From positions 145,093 to 209,092 of the forward strand of contig JALEOH010000030.1 in NCBI GenBank assembly GCA_022766605.1: a stretch of 64,000 nt of DNA, written 5' to 3'. The translations under genes and the position numbers were made by a program. This DNA is from Ezakiella sp. Lineage in GTDB: Bacteria > Bacillota > Clostridia > Tissierellales > Peptoniphilaceae. Below, piece after piece: positions 36,609 to 44,017 of this stretch. The notes beneath the pieces were generated by a model that saw only the letters and a list, made by a program, of their open reading frames with translations, searched no databases and was not told the origin of the DNA. Every line of letters starts with the position of its first letter. Position 1 is the first letter of the stretch.

Positions 36609-37787
36609 ATGTCGGAAAAAGATATTAAGAATGAAAATTTAAATGACAAGTCGGCTAAGAGCATTTCTGAGATGAAATTTCCAAAAGCTAGTGACGATCA
36701 ACCTGTAAAGGCGTCAAGCTCTGATAAGCCTGAAGTTAAGGGAGAAATGCCACAAAAGGCCGACAATGTCACTCAAAATAATAAAATCGTAGAAACTAAA
36801 GTAGACAATTCAAATGTTGATTTTGAGTCTTTGAGTCTTGAGGAACAATTTGAATATAGAAAATCCAGCTGGTCGGTAGCACTTGCACCACATTTACGCA
36901 CTAATAATACTACTCAAAAGATTATGCTAAATGTAATAATTGCATTAATGCCTCAGATGCTATTCTCCGTTTATAAATTTGGTTTTAATGCAGCATTGTT
37001 GATAATATTATCGGTATTAAGTGCTGTTTGTTCAGAGGCTCTTATACAAAAAGTTTTCCATAAAAAAATTATGGTTAGTGATTTATCAGCTGTAGTAACT
37101 GGTATACTCTTAGCATTTAATATTCCAGCAAATGCTCCATTTTGGTTACCAATAGTTGGATCGGCATTCGCTATAATAATTGCAAAGGAATTCTTCGGAG
37201 GTATTGGATCAAACTTCGTCAATCCAGCTTTAGCAGGACGTGCAGTTTTAATGATGAGCTGGCCTACCATTATGACCAACTATATAGGTCCAGATGGCAT
37301 AAGCGGTGCAACTCCATTACAAATAATGAAATCTGGAGAGGGAGCTTTACCATCTATTAAAGACATGCTAATCGGTAATATTGGTGGAGTACTTGGAGAA
37401 ACTGCAAGTATATTAATCTTAATCGGATTTATTTACTTGGTAATAAAGAAAATTGTGGATTGGAAGATCACTTTCACATATGTATTAAGCGCAATGCTCA
37501 TGCTATTTGTATTAGGAGTAAGAGGAGAATTTTTATTATATCATTTACTTGGTGGAGGATTATTGCTAGGAGCTTGCTTTATGGCAACAGATTTTGTAAC
37601 GGCTCCACTAAGTTCTACAGGTAGAATAATTTTTGGCATCGGTTGCGGAATATTAACTGCCCTTATTAGAATCAAAGGCGGAATGGCAGAGGGAGTTAGC
37701 TATTCTATATTGATAATGAACTCAGCCGTACCATTAATCGACAGATTGACAGTTCCTAAGGTATTTGGGGAGGTAAAGAAGAAATGA
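36609..37787 (+). CDS. rnfD: Rnf complex subunit RnfD with long N-terminal extension
   Basis: 392 aa integral membrane subunit. The SGATPL motif after GPDGI marks the Thr that covalently carries FMN. Membrane helices fill about residues 105-385. The first about 85 residues are hydrophilic, low in complexity and rich in Lys, Ser, Asp and Asn; RnfD proteins are normally about 310-320 aa and lack this. The conserved part begins near SSWSVALAPH. The ATG is 2 nt after rnfC. Confidence 0.93.
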   Translation: MSEKDIKNENLNDKSAKSISEMKFPKASDDQPVKASSSDKPEVKGEMPQKADNVTQNNKIVETKVDNSNVDFESLSLEEQFEYRKSSWSVALAPHLRTNNTTQKIMLNVIIALMPQMLFSVYKFGFNAALLIILSVLSAVCSEALIQKVFHKKIMVSDLSAVVTGILLAFNIPANAPFWLPIVGSAFAIIIAKEFFGGIGSNFVNPALAGRAVLMMSWPTIMTNYIGPDGISGATPLQIMKSGEGALPSIKDMLIGNIGGVLGETASILILIGFIYLVIKKIVDWKITFTYVLSAMLMLFVLGVRGEFLLYHLLGGGLLLGACFMATDFVTAPLSSTGRIIFGIGCGILTALIRIKGGMAEGVSYSILIMNSAVPLIDRLTVPKVFGEVKKK

Positions 37788-38353
37788 AAGAAACAGTAAA
37801 ATTAGGAATAATATTATTAGTATTCTGTTTAGCATCAGCTGGAATTCTTTCATATGTAAATGGAGTTACTGCTCCAATTATATCTGAACGTGAAGAACAA
37901 AATGCCAAAGAGGCTTATCAACAGTTGATTCCAGAGGCAGATGAGTTTGAAGCACTCGATGCAAACGAGTTATCACAATTAAAACAACAAGTCTCAAAGT
38001 TAGATAGCGTTATATTGGCTAAGTCAGCGGGAGATACCATAGGATATTTATTTACTACTCGTGGTGGTGGATATGGTGGGGATATCAGTGTTATTACAGC
38101 AATTGTAGACAATGCGGTTAAGGATATAACCATATTAAAGATGTCGGAAACACCAGATATCGGAACTAAAGTACTTGAAAGATCATTCCAAGAACAATAT
38201 GTTGGAAAGATTACAACTGAGCCAATAGCTGTAAAGAAAGAAAATCCTGGAGATCAAGATATTCAGGCGATATCTGGCTCTACAGTTAGTTCAAAAGGCG
38301 TAACCGATGCAGTGAATATTGCATTAGAGGTAAGTGAGGTGCTTAATAAATGA
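37784..38353 (+). CDS. rnfG: Rnf complex subunit RnfG
   Basis: 189 aa. One N-terminal membrane helix and an extracytoplasmic FMN-binding domain. The flavinylation site reads AISGSTVSSKGV near the C-terminus, SGST in place of the common SGAT, with the Thr kept. Overlaps rnfD by 4 nt and rnfE by 4 nt, so the operon is tightly coupled. Confidence 0.93.
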   Translation: MKETVKLGIILLVFCLASAGILSYVNGVTAPIISEREEQNAKEAYQQLIPEADEFEALDANELSQLKQQVSKLDSVILAKSAGDTIGYLFTTRGGGYGGDISVITAIVDNAVKDITILKMSETPDIGTKVLERSFQEQYVGKITTEPIAVKKENPGDQDIQAISGSTVSSKGVTDAVNIALEVSEVLNK

Positions 38354-39003
38354 ATTATAAAAAAATAATTAAAGATGCTTTGGTCGATAACAATCCTGTA
38401 TTGGTACAATTAATTGGATTATGTTCAGTACTTGCTATATCGATTAATGTACAAAATGCGCTGGCAATGACAGCGGCGGTAACATTTGTTACTACTTTAA
38501 GCAATGCTTCGATTTCACTTGTAAGAAAGATCGTTCCAGACAAGATAAGAATTCCGATATATGTTGTAGTTATTGCAACATTTGTTACTCTAGTAGATAT
38601 GTTTTTAAATGCTTTTGCACCTGATATCTATGCATCACTTGGACTTTTCATTCCACTTATTGTTGTAAATTGTTTGATTTTAGCTAGGGCAGAGAGTTTT
38701 GCAAGCAAAAATACACTATTTCCATCCATGGTTGATGGCTTCTTCAGTGGCCTTGGATATGGTGTTGCAATTACAATACTAGCAATTGTTCGTGAAATAG
38801 TTGGATCGGGCAAATTAATGGGAATCACTTTAATTGAAGGATTTCAGCCAATGAGGCTATTTGCCATGCCACCAGGAGCATTTATAGTTCTTGGAATAAT
38901 GATATTTATATTTAAAAATATAAATGATAAAAGAACCAAAAAATCAAGCAAATCGGATAATGAGTTGATAAGTGATGATGTCATTACTACGGAGGTTCAA
39001 TAA
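38350..39003 (+). CDS. rnfE: Rnf complex subunit RnfE
   Basis: 217 aa membrane subunit with about six helices, paired in inverted topology with RnfA. Contains NNPVLVQLIGLCSVLAI near the N-terminus and PLIVVNCLILARAESFA, typical of RnfE/NqrD and carrying one of the membrane Cys of the RnfA/RnfE pair. C-terminal tail is short and charged. Confidence 0.94.
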   Translation: MNYKKIIKDALVDNNPVLVQLIGLCSVLAISINVQNALAMTAAVTFVTTLSNASISLVRKIVPDKIRIPIYVVVIATFVTLVDMFLNAFAPDIYASLGLFIPLIVVNCLILARAESFASKNTLFPSMVDGFFSGLGYGVAITILAIVREIVGSGKLMGITLIEGFQPMRLFAMPPGAFIVLGIMIFIFKNINDKRTKKSSKSDNELISDDVITTEVQ

Positions 39004-39575
39004 TGAATTTATTTCAAATTATAATATCGACTGTATTTGTAAATAACTATGTTTTTAGTCAATTTTTAGGAATTTGTCCTTTCTTAGGAGTTTCAAGCAA
39101 AGTTGAAACGGCAACAGGTATGAGCATTGCCGTAACATTTGTTGTAACTCTAAGCTCTGCTCTAACTTATTTGATTCAAAGATTTTTGCTAGATCCGCTA
39201 AATCTTGGATTCTTACAAACTATTGTATTTATACTTGTCATTGCAAGCTTAGTACAATTTGTTGAAATGTTTCTTAAAAAGACAAGTCCATCATTATATC
39301 AAGCCATGGGTGTTTTTCTGCCACTAATTACAACCAACTGTGTTGTACTTGGCGTTGCAATTGTAAATATTCAAGCTGATTATAGCTTAATTCAAACTCT
39401 AGCAAATGCCTTAGGTGCTTCTATTGGATTTGGTCTTGCACTTATCTTATTGAGCTCGCTAAGAGAAAGACTAGAATTTGCAAATGTGCCTAAAAATCTT
39501 AAGGGATTTCCAATGGCATTAATTGCAGCTGGACTAATGAGCATTGCCTTTACTGGCTTTGCAGGATTAGTATAG
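39003..39575 (+). CDS. rnfA: Rnf complex subunit RnfA
   Basis: 190 aa, about six membrane helices. NNYVFSQFLGICPFLGVS near the N-terminus and PLITTNCVVLGVAIVN are family signatures; the Cys in each, with those of RnfE, are thought to hold a membrane-buried Fe-S centre. Start overlaps the last base of the rnfE stop. Confidence 0.95.
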   Translation: MNLFQIIISTVFVNNYVFSQFLGICPFLGVSSKVETATGMSIAVTFVVTLSSALTYLIQRFLLDPLNLGFLQTIVFILVIASLVQFVEMFLKKTSPSLYQAMGVFLPLITTNCVVLGVAIVNIQADYSLIQTLANALGASIGFGLALILLSSLRERLEFANVPKNLKGFPMALIAAGLMSIAFTGFAGLV

Positions 39576-39584
39576 GAGGTAATA

Positions 39585-40436
39585 ATGGAAATATTATATT
39601 CAATACTCGTACTTGGCGTTATGGGATTGATATTTGGAATATTGCTTAGCATTGCATCTAATATATTTGCGGTTGAAATGGATCCGCTAGTAGGTAATAT
39701 CCTAGGAGTTCTTCCAGGAGCTAACTGCGGTGCATGTGGTTTTCCAGGATGTGAAGGACTTGCCAATGCTATTGCTTCTGGCAAGGCTCCAACAAATGGA
39801 TGCACTATAGGAGGCCCCAGCGTTGCAGCTAAAGTAGCAGGTCTTTTAGGAACAGAGGCTATTGAAACTGAAAGGGAAGTTGCGGTTGTAAGATGTAATG
39901 GTAAATGTCAATTTGCAAAGAATAAATATGAATACTATGGAATAAAGGATTGCAGATATATGGCTCAAATTGGCGGAGGCAATAAGGCATGCTCTTATGG
40001 ATGCTTAGGATGCGGAAGCTGCTTTGATGTCTGTGCATTTGATGCAATTAAGATGATTGATGGCGTTGCAGTAATAGATAAAGAAAAATGCGTTGCATGC
40101 CACAAATGTGTAGATATTTGTCCTAAAAAAATAATCGAGATGATGCCCTATAAGAGACATACTGTTATTAAATGCGCTTCATTTGATAAGGGAAAAACAG
40201 TTAAGACAAATTGTTCGGTGGGATGTATTGGTTGTCAGATTTGTGTTAAGAAATGTCCAAAACAGACTATAAAATTCGACAACAATTTAGCTCATATCGA
40301 CTATTCGGGATGCATTGACTGCAAAACTTGCGTCAAGGCTTGCCCAACAAAAGCAATTCACGACGATAGACCAGAGCGTCCAAAAAAAGTTATTGCCCCA
40401 AAGCCTGAGGCAGAAGAGACAGTAAGTATTAATTAA
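39585..40436 (+). CDS. rnfB: Rnf complex subunit RnfB, polyferredoxin
   Basis: 283 aa. N-terminal membrane helix, then the CGACGFPGC cluster domain, then four ferredoxin-type sites: CLGCGSCFDVC, CVACHKCVDIC, CIGCQICVKKC and CIDCKTCVKAC. It receives electrons from soluble ferredoxin. Ends the operon, with a strong hairpin following. AGGAGG precedes the ATG. Confidence 0.95.
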   Translation: MEILYSILVLGVMGLIFGILLSIASNIFAVEMDPLVGNILGVLPGANCGACGFPGCEGLANAIASGKAPTNGCTIGGPSVAAKVAGLLGTEAIETEREVAVVRCNGKCQFAKNKYEYYGIKDCRYMAQIGGGNKACSYGCLGCGSCFDVCAFDAIKMIDGVAVIDKEKCVACHKCVDICPKKIIEMMPYKRHTVIKCASFDKGKTVKTNCSVGCIGCQICVKKCPKQTIKFDNNLAHIDYSGCIDCKTCVKACPTKAIHDDRPERPKKVIAPKPEAEETVSIN

Positions 40437-40442
40437 TTAATT

Positions 40443-40493
40443 AAAAAAGCAACTTTAATGAGTGTGAAATTCACCTCAAAAAAGTTGCTTTTT
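40443..40493 (+). terminator. Bidirectional terminator between rnfB and rubrerythrin gene
   Basis: Outer stem AAAAAGCAACTTT (ending 40456) pairs with AAAGTTGCTTTTT (40481-40493); an inner GTGAA/TTCAC repeat sits in the loop. A and T runs on both sides allow it to work for both convergent genes. Confidence 0.8.
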
Positions 40494-40500
40494 ATTTTAA

Positions 40501-41082
40501 CTAATAATTTTCGACAAAAAGCTCGAAATGGGCTTGTGGATGATCACATGCAGGGCAGACCTTTGGCGCAGTCTTTCCCTCGTGTAGATAACCACAGTTA
40601 TCACATTTCCAAATATAGACTCCATCTCTTTTAAATACTTTTCCCTCTTCGATATTTTCAATCAATTTTTTATATCTGTTGAAGTGGGCTTTTTCAACTT
40701 CGCCTATATTTTTAAATACAGCTGCGATTTCATTAAATCCCTCTTCTTTTGCAATTTTAGCAAATTCAGGGTAAAGGGTTGTATATTCTTCTTCCTCACC
40801 GTAAGCTGCAGCTTTAAGATTGTCTAGAGTTTCACCAAATTCAATTGGAAAATTTCCACAAATGTCAACAGTTTCTCCTTGCATGACATCTCTTAAAAAC
40901 TTGTAGAACCTCTTTGCGTGTTGTTCTTCATTTCTTGCTGTTTCAAGGAAGATGTTTTGTATTTGAACATAACCATCCTTCTTTGCTTGACCCGCATAAT
41001 AAGTATATCTCATTGATGCTTGTGACTCATTGATGAATGACTTCATCAAATTTTCTGCTGTCTTTGAACCTTTAAGTTCCAT
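40501..41082 (-). CDS. rbr: Rubrerythrin
   Basis: 193 aa. Anaerobe peroxide-reducing enzyme. N-terminal ferritin-like four-helix domain with di-iron ligands (FINESQASMRYTYYA, ETARNEEQHAKRF), and a C-terminal rubredoxin domain with CDNCGYLHEG and CPACDH. Starts behind TAGGAGGT and has its own promoter, so it is likely expressed strongly. The neighbouring flavodoxin and AraC-type regulator suggest a small redox or oxidative-stress island. Confidence 0.95.
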   Translation of the reverse strand: MELKGSKTAENLMKSFINESQASMRYTYYAGQAKKDGYVQIQNIFLETARNEEQHAKRFYKFLRDVMQGETVDICGNFPIEFGETLDNLKAAAYGEEEEYTTLYPEFAKIAKEEGFNEIAAVFKNIGEVEKAHFNRYKKLIENIEEGKVFKRDGVYIWKCDNCGYLHEGKTAPKVCPACDHPQAHFELFVENY

Positions 41083-41122
41083 AAAATACCTCCTAAATCA
41101 ATTTGCAACAAGTGCTATAACT

Positions 41123-41151
41123 ATTCTACATCAACTGGAATTTTTTTGCAA
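41123..41151 (-). promoter_or_regulatory. Promoter of the rubrerythrin gene
   Basis: On the minus strand TTGCAA (41146-41151), 17-bp spacer, TAGAAT (41123-41128). No clear PerR box overlaps it. Confidence 0.65.
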
Positions 41152-41155
41152 GTAA

Positions 41156-41183
41156 AAAGACTTGTAGCTTTATACAAGTCTTT
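41156..41183 (-). terminator. Terminator of the AraC-type regulator gene
   Basis: A perfect 11-bp stem (41156-41166 with 41173-41183) and 6-nt loop; read on the minus strand it is followed by a T run. Confidence 0.75.
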
Positions 41184-41200
41184 AAAATTAATTAGCATCG

Positions 41201-41824
41201 CTATTTTTTTCCATATTTGCTTCGATATTCAGATGGTGTCATGCCAGCCACTTTTTTAAAAGTAAGAGAAAAATGTGGTTGATTAGCAAAGCCACAAATA
41301 TCTCCGATATAATCCAGAGAGTTATCTGTTGTTTCAATGAGTTTTTTTGCATGTTGAACTCTTAGAATATTTACATATTCTATGAATCTATATCCAGTTT
41401 TCAGTGAAAACATTCGAGATAGATAGTTGGGACTTACATTCAATTTTTTTGCAACTTCTCCCAAGCTTATCTTATTCGTAAATTCTTGCGATATGATATC
41501 AATTGCTTGTCTTATGAGTCTATCTTCAATTATCATATCTTGGTCGATAGACTCAGTATAAGATCTCATTATATAATGAGCGGTGTCGATGATTTCTCCA
41601 TAAGTGGTAGCAGATTTAATTAGATCCTTGTTGGCATTAAATATATCGACTAAATTCCATTCATACTTCGAAAGATAGTGTCCATAGACAAATGTATTTA
41701 GTTCAGATAGAAAAAATTTTTGATCCTCAAAATCCTTGCATTCATCTAAGGCCTCGTCGATCTTAAGTAAGGCTTTTTCAAGGAGATGAGGTTTTTGAAG
41801 GTCCAGAAATTCAAGATAATTCAT
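41201..41824 (-). CDS. AraC-family transcriptional regulator
   Basis: 207 aa. C-terminal double helix-turn-helix domain (about 105-205): ISLGEVAKKLNVSPNYLSRM and IGDICGFANQPHFSLTFKKV, ending GMTPSEYRSKYG. The N-terminal about 100 residues are helical with acidic patches and match no sensor family I know; there is no cupin or receiver motif. Divergent from the flavodoxin gene, which is its likeliest target together with its own promoter. Confidence 0.88.
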   Translation of the reverse strand: MNYLEFLDLQKPHLLEKALLKIDEALDECKDFEDQKFFLSELNTFVYGHYLSKYEWNLVDIFNANKDLIKSATTYGEIIDTAHYIMRSYTESIDQDMIIEDRLIRQAIDIISQEFTNKISLGEVAKKLNVSPNYLSRMFSLKTGYRFIEYVNILRVQHAKKLIETTDNSLDYIGDICGFANQPHFSLTFKKVAGMTPSEYRSKYGKK

Positions 41825-41853
41825 ATTTCCTCCTTAATAAAAATTACATCAAA

Positions 41854-41910
41854 ATGGTATAAACCATCTCTGTCTATTTATATTATAATATAAGTGGCGT
41901 GAAATGTCAA
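41854..41910. promoter_or_regulatory. Divergent regulatory region, AraC regulator/flavodoxin
   Basis: On the minus strand a full consensus promoter for the regulator is visible: TTGACA (41905-41910), 17-bp spacer, TATAAT (41882-41887). The -10 lies in a perfect 16-bp palindrome (41878-41893), which on the plus strand also offers TATAAT (41884-41889) for the flavodoxin gene. A second inverted repeat, ATGGT-ATAA-ACCAT (41854-41867), lies in the regulator leader and may be an operator. Confidence 0.65.
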
Positions 41911-41932
41911 AAATAAAAATTGGAGGTAATTT

Positions 41933-42352
41933 ATGACAGTTAATGTAATTTACTGGACAGGCACAGGAAACACTGAGGCTATGGCTAATGCTGTCCTAGA
42001 AGGAATTAAGTCAAAAGGAGTAGAGGCTAGACTTATCTTTGTTGATGAAGCAACAATTGATGATGTTATCAATGCCGATGCAGTTGCTTTTGGATGCCCA
42101 GCTATGGGAGATGAAGTACTGGAAGAGGATTCTTTTAGACCATTTATGGATGAGGCAAACAAAGTGATAAATGGTAAGAAAGTTGCGATATTTGGTTCTT
42201 ATGAGTGGAAGGAAGGACAATATATGGAAGATTGGACAAATGAGATTAAAGCGACTGGCGCAAATCTTGTAGCTCCTGGTCTATTAGCATACGACTATCC
42301 CGATGAAGATGCTTTAGAAAAATGTAAGGAGCTTGGAAAAGCACTCGTATAA
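41933..42352 (+). CDS. Flavodoxin
   Basis: 139 aa, short-chain flavodoxin. FMN phosphate loop WTGTGNTEAMA at about residues 8-18; the flavin-stacking loops are in AFGCPAMGDE and FGSYEWKEGQ. Low-potential electron carrier that can replace ferredoxin, for example when iron is scarce. GGAGGT precedes the ATG. It stands alone, divergent from an AraC-type regulator. Confidence 0.92.
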   Translation: MTVNVIYWTGTGNTEAMANAVLEGIKSKGVEARLIFVDEATIDDVINADAVAFGCPAMGDEVLEEDSFRPFMDEANKVINGKKVAIFGSYEWKEGQYMEDWTNEIKATGANLVAPGLLAYDYPDEDALEKCKELGKALV

Positions 42353-42366
42353 AAACGGATTCTTTA

Positions 42367-42395
42367 TTGCAAAAAATTAATATTTGTGATAGAAT
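42367..42395 (+). promoter_or_regulatory. Promoter of the comEA-like/sel operon
   Basis: TTGCAA (42367-42372), 17-bp spacer, TAGAAT (42390-42395), the same elements and spacing as the rubrerythrin promoter. The ATG at 42415 follows GGAGG. Confidence 0.7.
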
Positions 42396-42414
42396 ATACT
42401 CAGTGGAGGTTCAG

Positions 42415-42981
42415 ATGAAAAAATTATTTATCTGTCTAATACTGAGTTTTTTCTTGTTCTCATGCAGCAATAAAGAACCATTATATAATTATACAAATAT
42501 AGATGATGATAATAGCAATATCAGCGAAAATACCGAAAATAATTCAAGCAAAGAGAAAATTAGTGTTCATATATCTGGAGAAGTTAAGAGAACTGGAGTA
42601 TATGAAATGGAAAAGGGAGATAGAGTAATAGATCTTATTTTAAAGGCGGGAGGCTTTACACCTGATGCTAATGAAGATGCTGTTAATCAAGCTGAAAAAT
42701 TAAAGGATGGACAAAAAATATATATTCCAAAGATTGGCGAGACCGTCAAGCTAGACGATGTAAGTAGTAAAAATACTTTAGTCGATATAAATACAGCCAA
42801 TAAAGATGAGTTAATGACGCTTCCTTCAGTTGGCGAGAAGACGGCTCAATCGATTATAGATTATAGAGAAAATAATGATTTTGAGAACTTTGAAGATCTG
42901 TTAAATGTACCAGGAATTGGTAAAAAACGTTTAGAGAGTTTTAAAGGGCTGATTTCTATAGGAGGTAATGTTTATGAGTGA
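42415..42981 (+). CDS. ComEA-like helix-hairpin-helix lipoprotein with SLBB domain
   Basis: 188 aa from ATG 42415 behind GGAGGT; an in-frame TTG at 42367 lies in the promoter and is rejected. Signal peptide with lipobox LFSC (Cys18), then a polar Asn/Asp/Ser tether, a SLBB domain (about 60-115, VHISGEVKRTGVYEM) and a double HhH DNA-binding domain (about 125-185, DINTANKDELMTLPSVGE, LLNVPGIGKKRLESF). ComEA captures DNA during transformation, but usually by a membrane helix. It heads the selenium operon, overlapping selD by 8 nt. Confidence 0.85.
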   Translation: MKKLFICLILSFFLFSCSNKEPLYNYTNIDDDNSNISENTENNSSKEKISVHISGEVKRTGVYEMEKGDRVIDLILKAGGFTPDANEDAVNQAEKLKDGQKIYIPKIGETVKLDDVSSKNTLVDINTANKDELMTLPSVGEKTAQSIIDYRENNDFENFEDLLNVPGIGKKRLESFKGLISIGGNVYE

Positions 42982-44011
42982 TATTAAACTTACAAAATTT
43001 GCAAAGACTAGTGGGTGAGCAGCTAAAGTCGGACCCGACATATTGTCTCAAGTTTTGAGCGGAATTACTACAAATAGAATTAATGACGATAGATTAATTG
43101 TTGGCATTGAAACATCGGATGATGCTGCAGTATATGATTTGGGGAATGGAGAGCTTTTAATTACAACGCTTGATTTTTTTACGCCTATAGTTGACGATCC
43201 ATATCTTTTTGGACAAATTGCAGCGGCTAATTCACTAAGCGATGTATATGCTATGGGAGGATATCCCAAGATGGCGATGAATATCGTATGCTTTCCATGC
43301 CACTTAAGTCCAAGCATATTGAGTGAAATATTGCGTGGTGGATATGATAAGATAATGGAGGCCAATTGTCTTGTGGTTGGAGGTCATACTGTTCAAGATG
43401 ACGAGCCAAAATATGGTCTATCAGTAAATGGATTTTGTAAGAAAGATGAATTGCTGACTAATAGGGGAGCTAAAGAGGGCGATATATTAATTATGACCAA
43501 GCCTCTTGGCGTAGGCATATTAAATACTGCAATTAAAGGTGGTATTGCTACAGAGTCTGAAATAAATGAAGCTGTTAACTCGATGAAGACTCTTAATGAG
43601 GCAGGTTTAAATGCGATAAAGCATGGAGGTGGAGCTAATGCTCTAACCGATATTACAGGATTTGGAATGGGTGGACATCTAATAGAAATGATGGATGGAG
43701 CAGATTTATCATGTGATGTTGATCCTAAAGGGATGGCTATATTTGAGTCTGCGATTAATTATGCTAAGATGGGATTGATTCCAAAGGGAGCATATGATAA
43801 CAAGAGATTTTTCAAAGATCGCTATGAGTCTAGCTATAATAATTTTATCGACGATATAGTCTTTGACCCTGAGACTTCTGGAGGACTTTTGATGTCAGTG
43901 CCAGAAAAAAATGTAAAGAACATTATAAAATATTTGGACGACACTCCGTATAAAGGCTCTGTAATTGGTCAAGTAACAAAGAAAAGAGAAAAGAGAATAT
44001 ATTTAAAGTAG
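42974..44011 (+). CDS. selD: Selenide, water dikinase (SelD), selenocysteine-containing
   Basis: 345 aa when the in-frame TGA at 43016-43018 (codon 15) is read as selenocysteine. The start ATG 42974 lies 7 nt after GGAGGT, and the N-terminus reads TKFAKTSG-Sec-AAKVGPD, the known active-site position held by Cys in E. coli SelD. Without read-through the product would be 14 residues, with no good start after it (only TTG 43043). Later motifs: GIETSDDAAVYDLG, VVGGHTVQDDEP, TDITGFGMGGH, FDPETSGGLL. Makes selenophosphate from selenide and ATP for the SelA step. A SECIS-like fold follows the UGA. Confidence 0.93.
43016..43050 (+). promoter_or_regulatory. Bacterial SECIS-like element in selD
   Basis: The Sec UGA lies at the base of a possible hairpin: TGAG (43016-43019) pairs with CTCA (43047-43050), CA (43020-43021) with TG (43044-43045), and an upper stem GTCG (43028-43031) pairs with CGAC (43036-43039) around a 4-nt loop GACC. 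Size and placement fit SelB-binding elements, which sit just inside the coding sequence in bacteria. Confidence 0.6.
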
Positions 44012-44017
44012 GTGAAT

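Noticed and set aside
39392..39805. Minus-strand open frame of 137 codons across the rnfA-rnfB junction
   Set aside because: Lies antisense to two certain genes, has no ribosome binding site and no family resemblance; an artefact of codon bias.
43043..44011. Shorter SelD starting at TTG 43043
   Set aside because: Would lack the active-site segment, and has no ribosome binding site. Reading UGA 43016 as Sec from ATG 42974 explains the conserved N-terminus.
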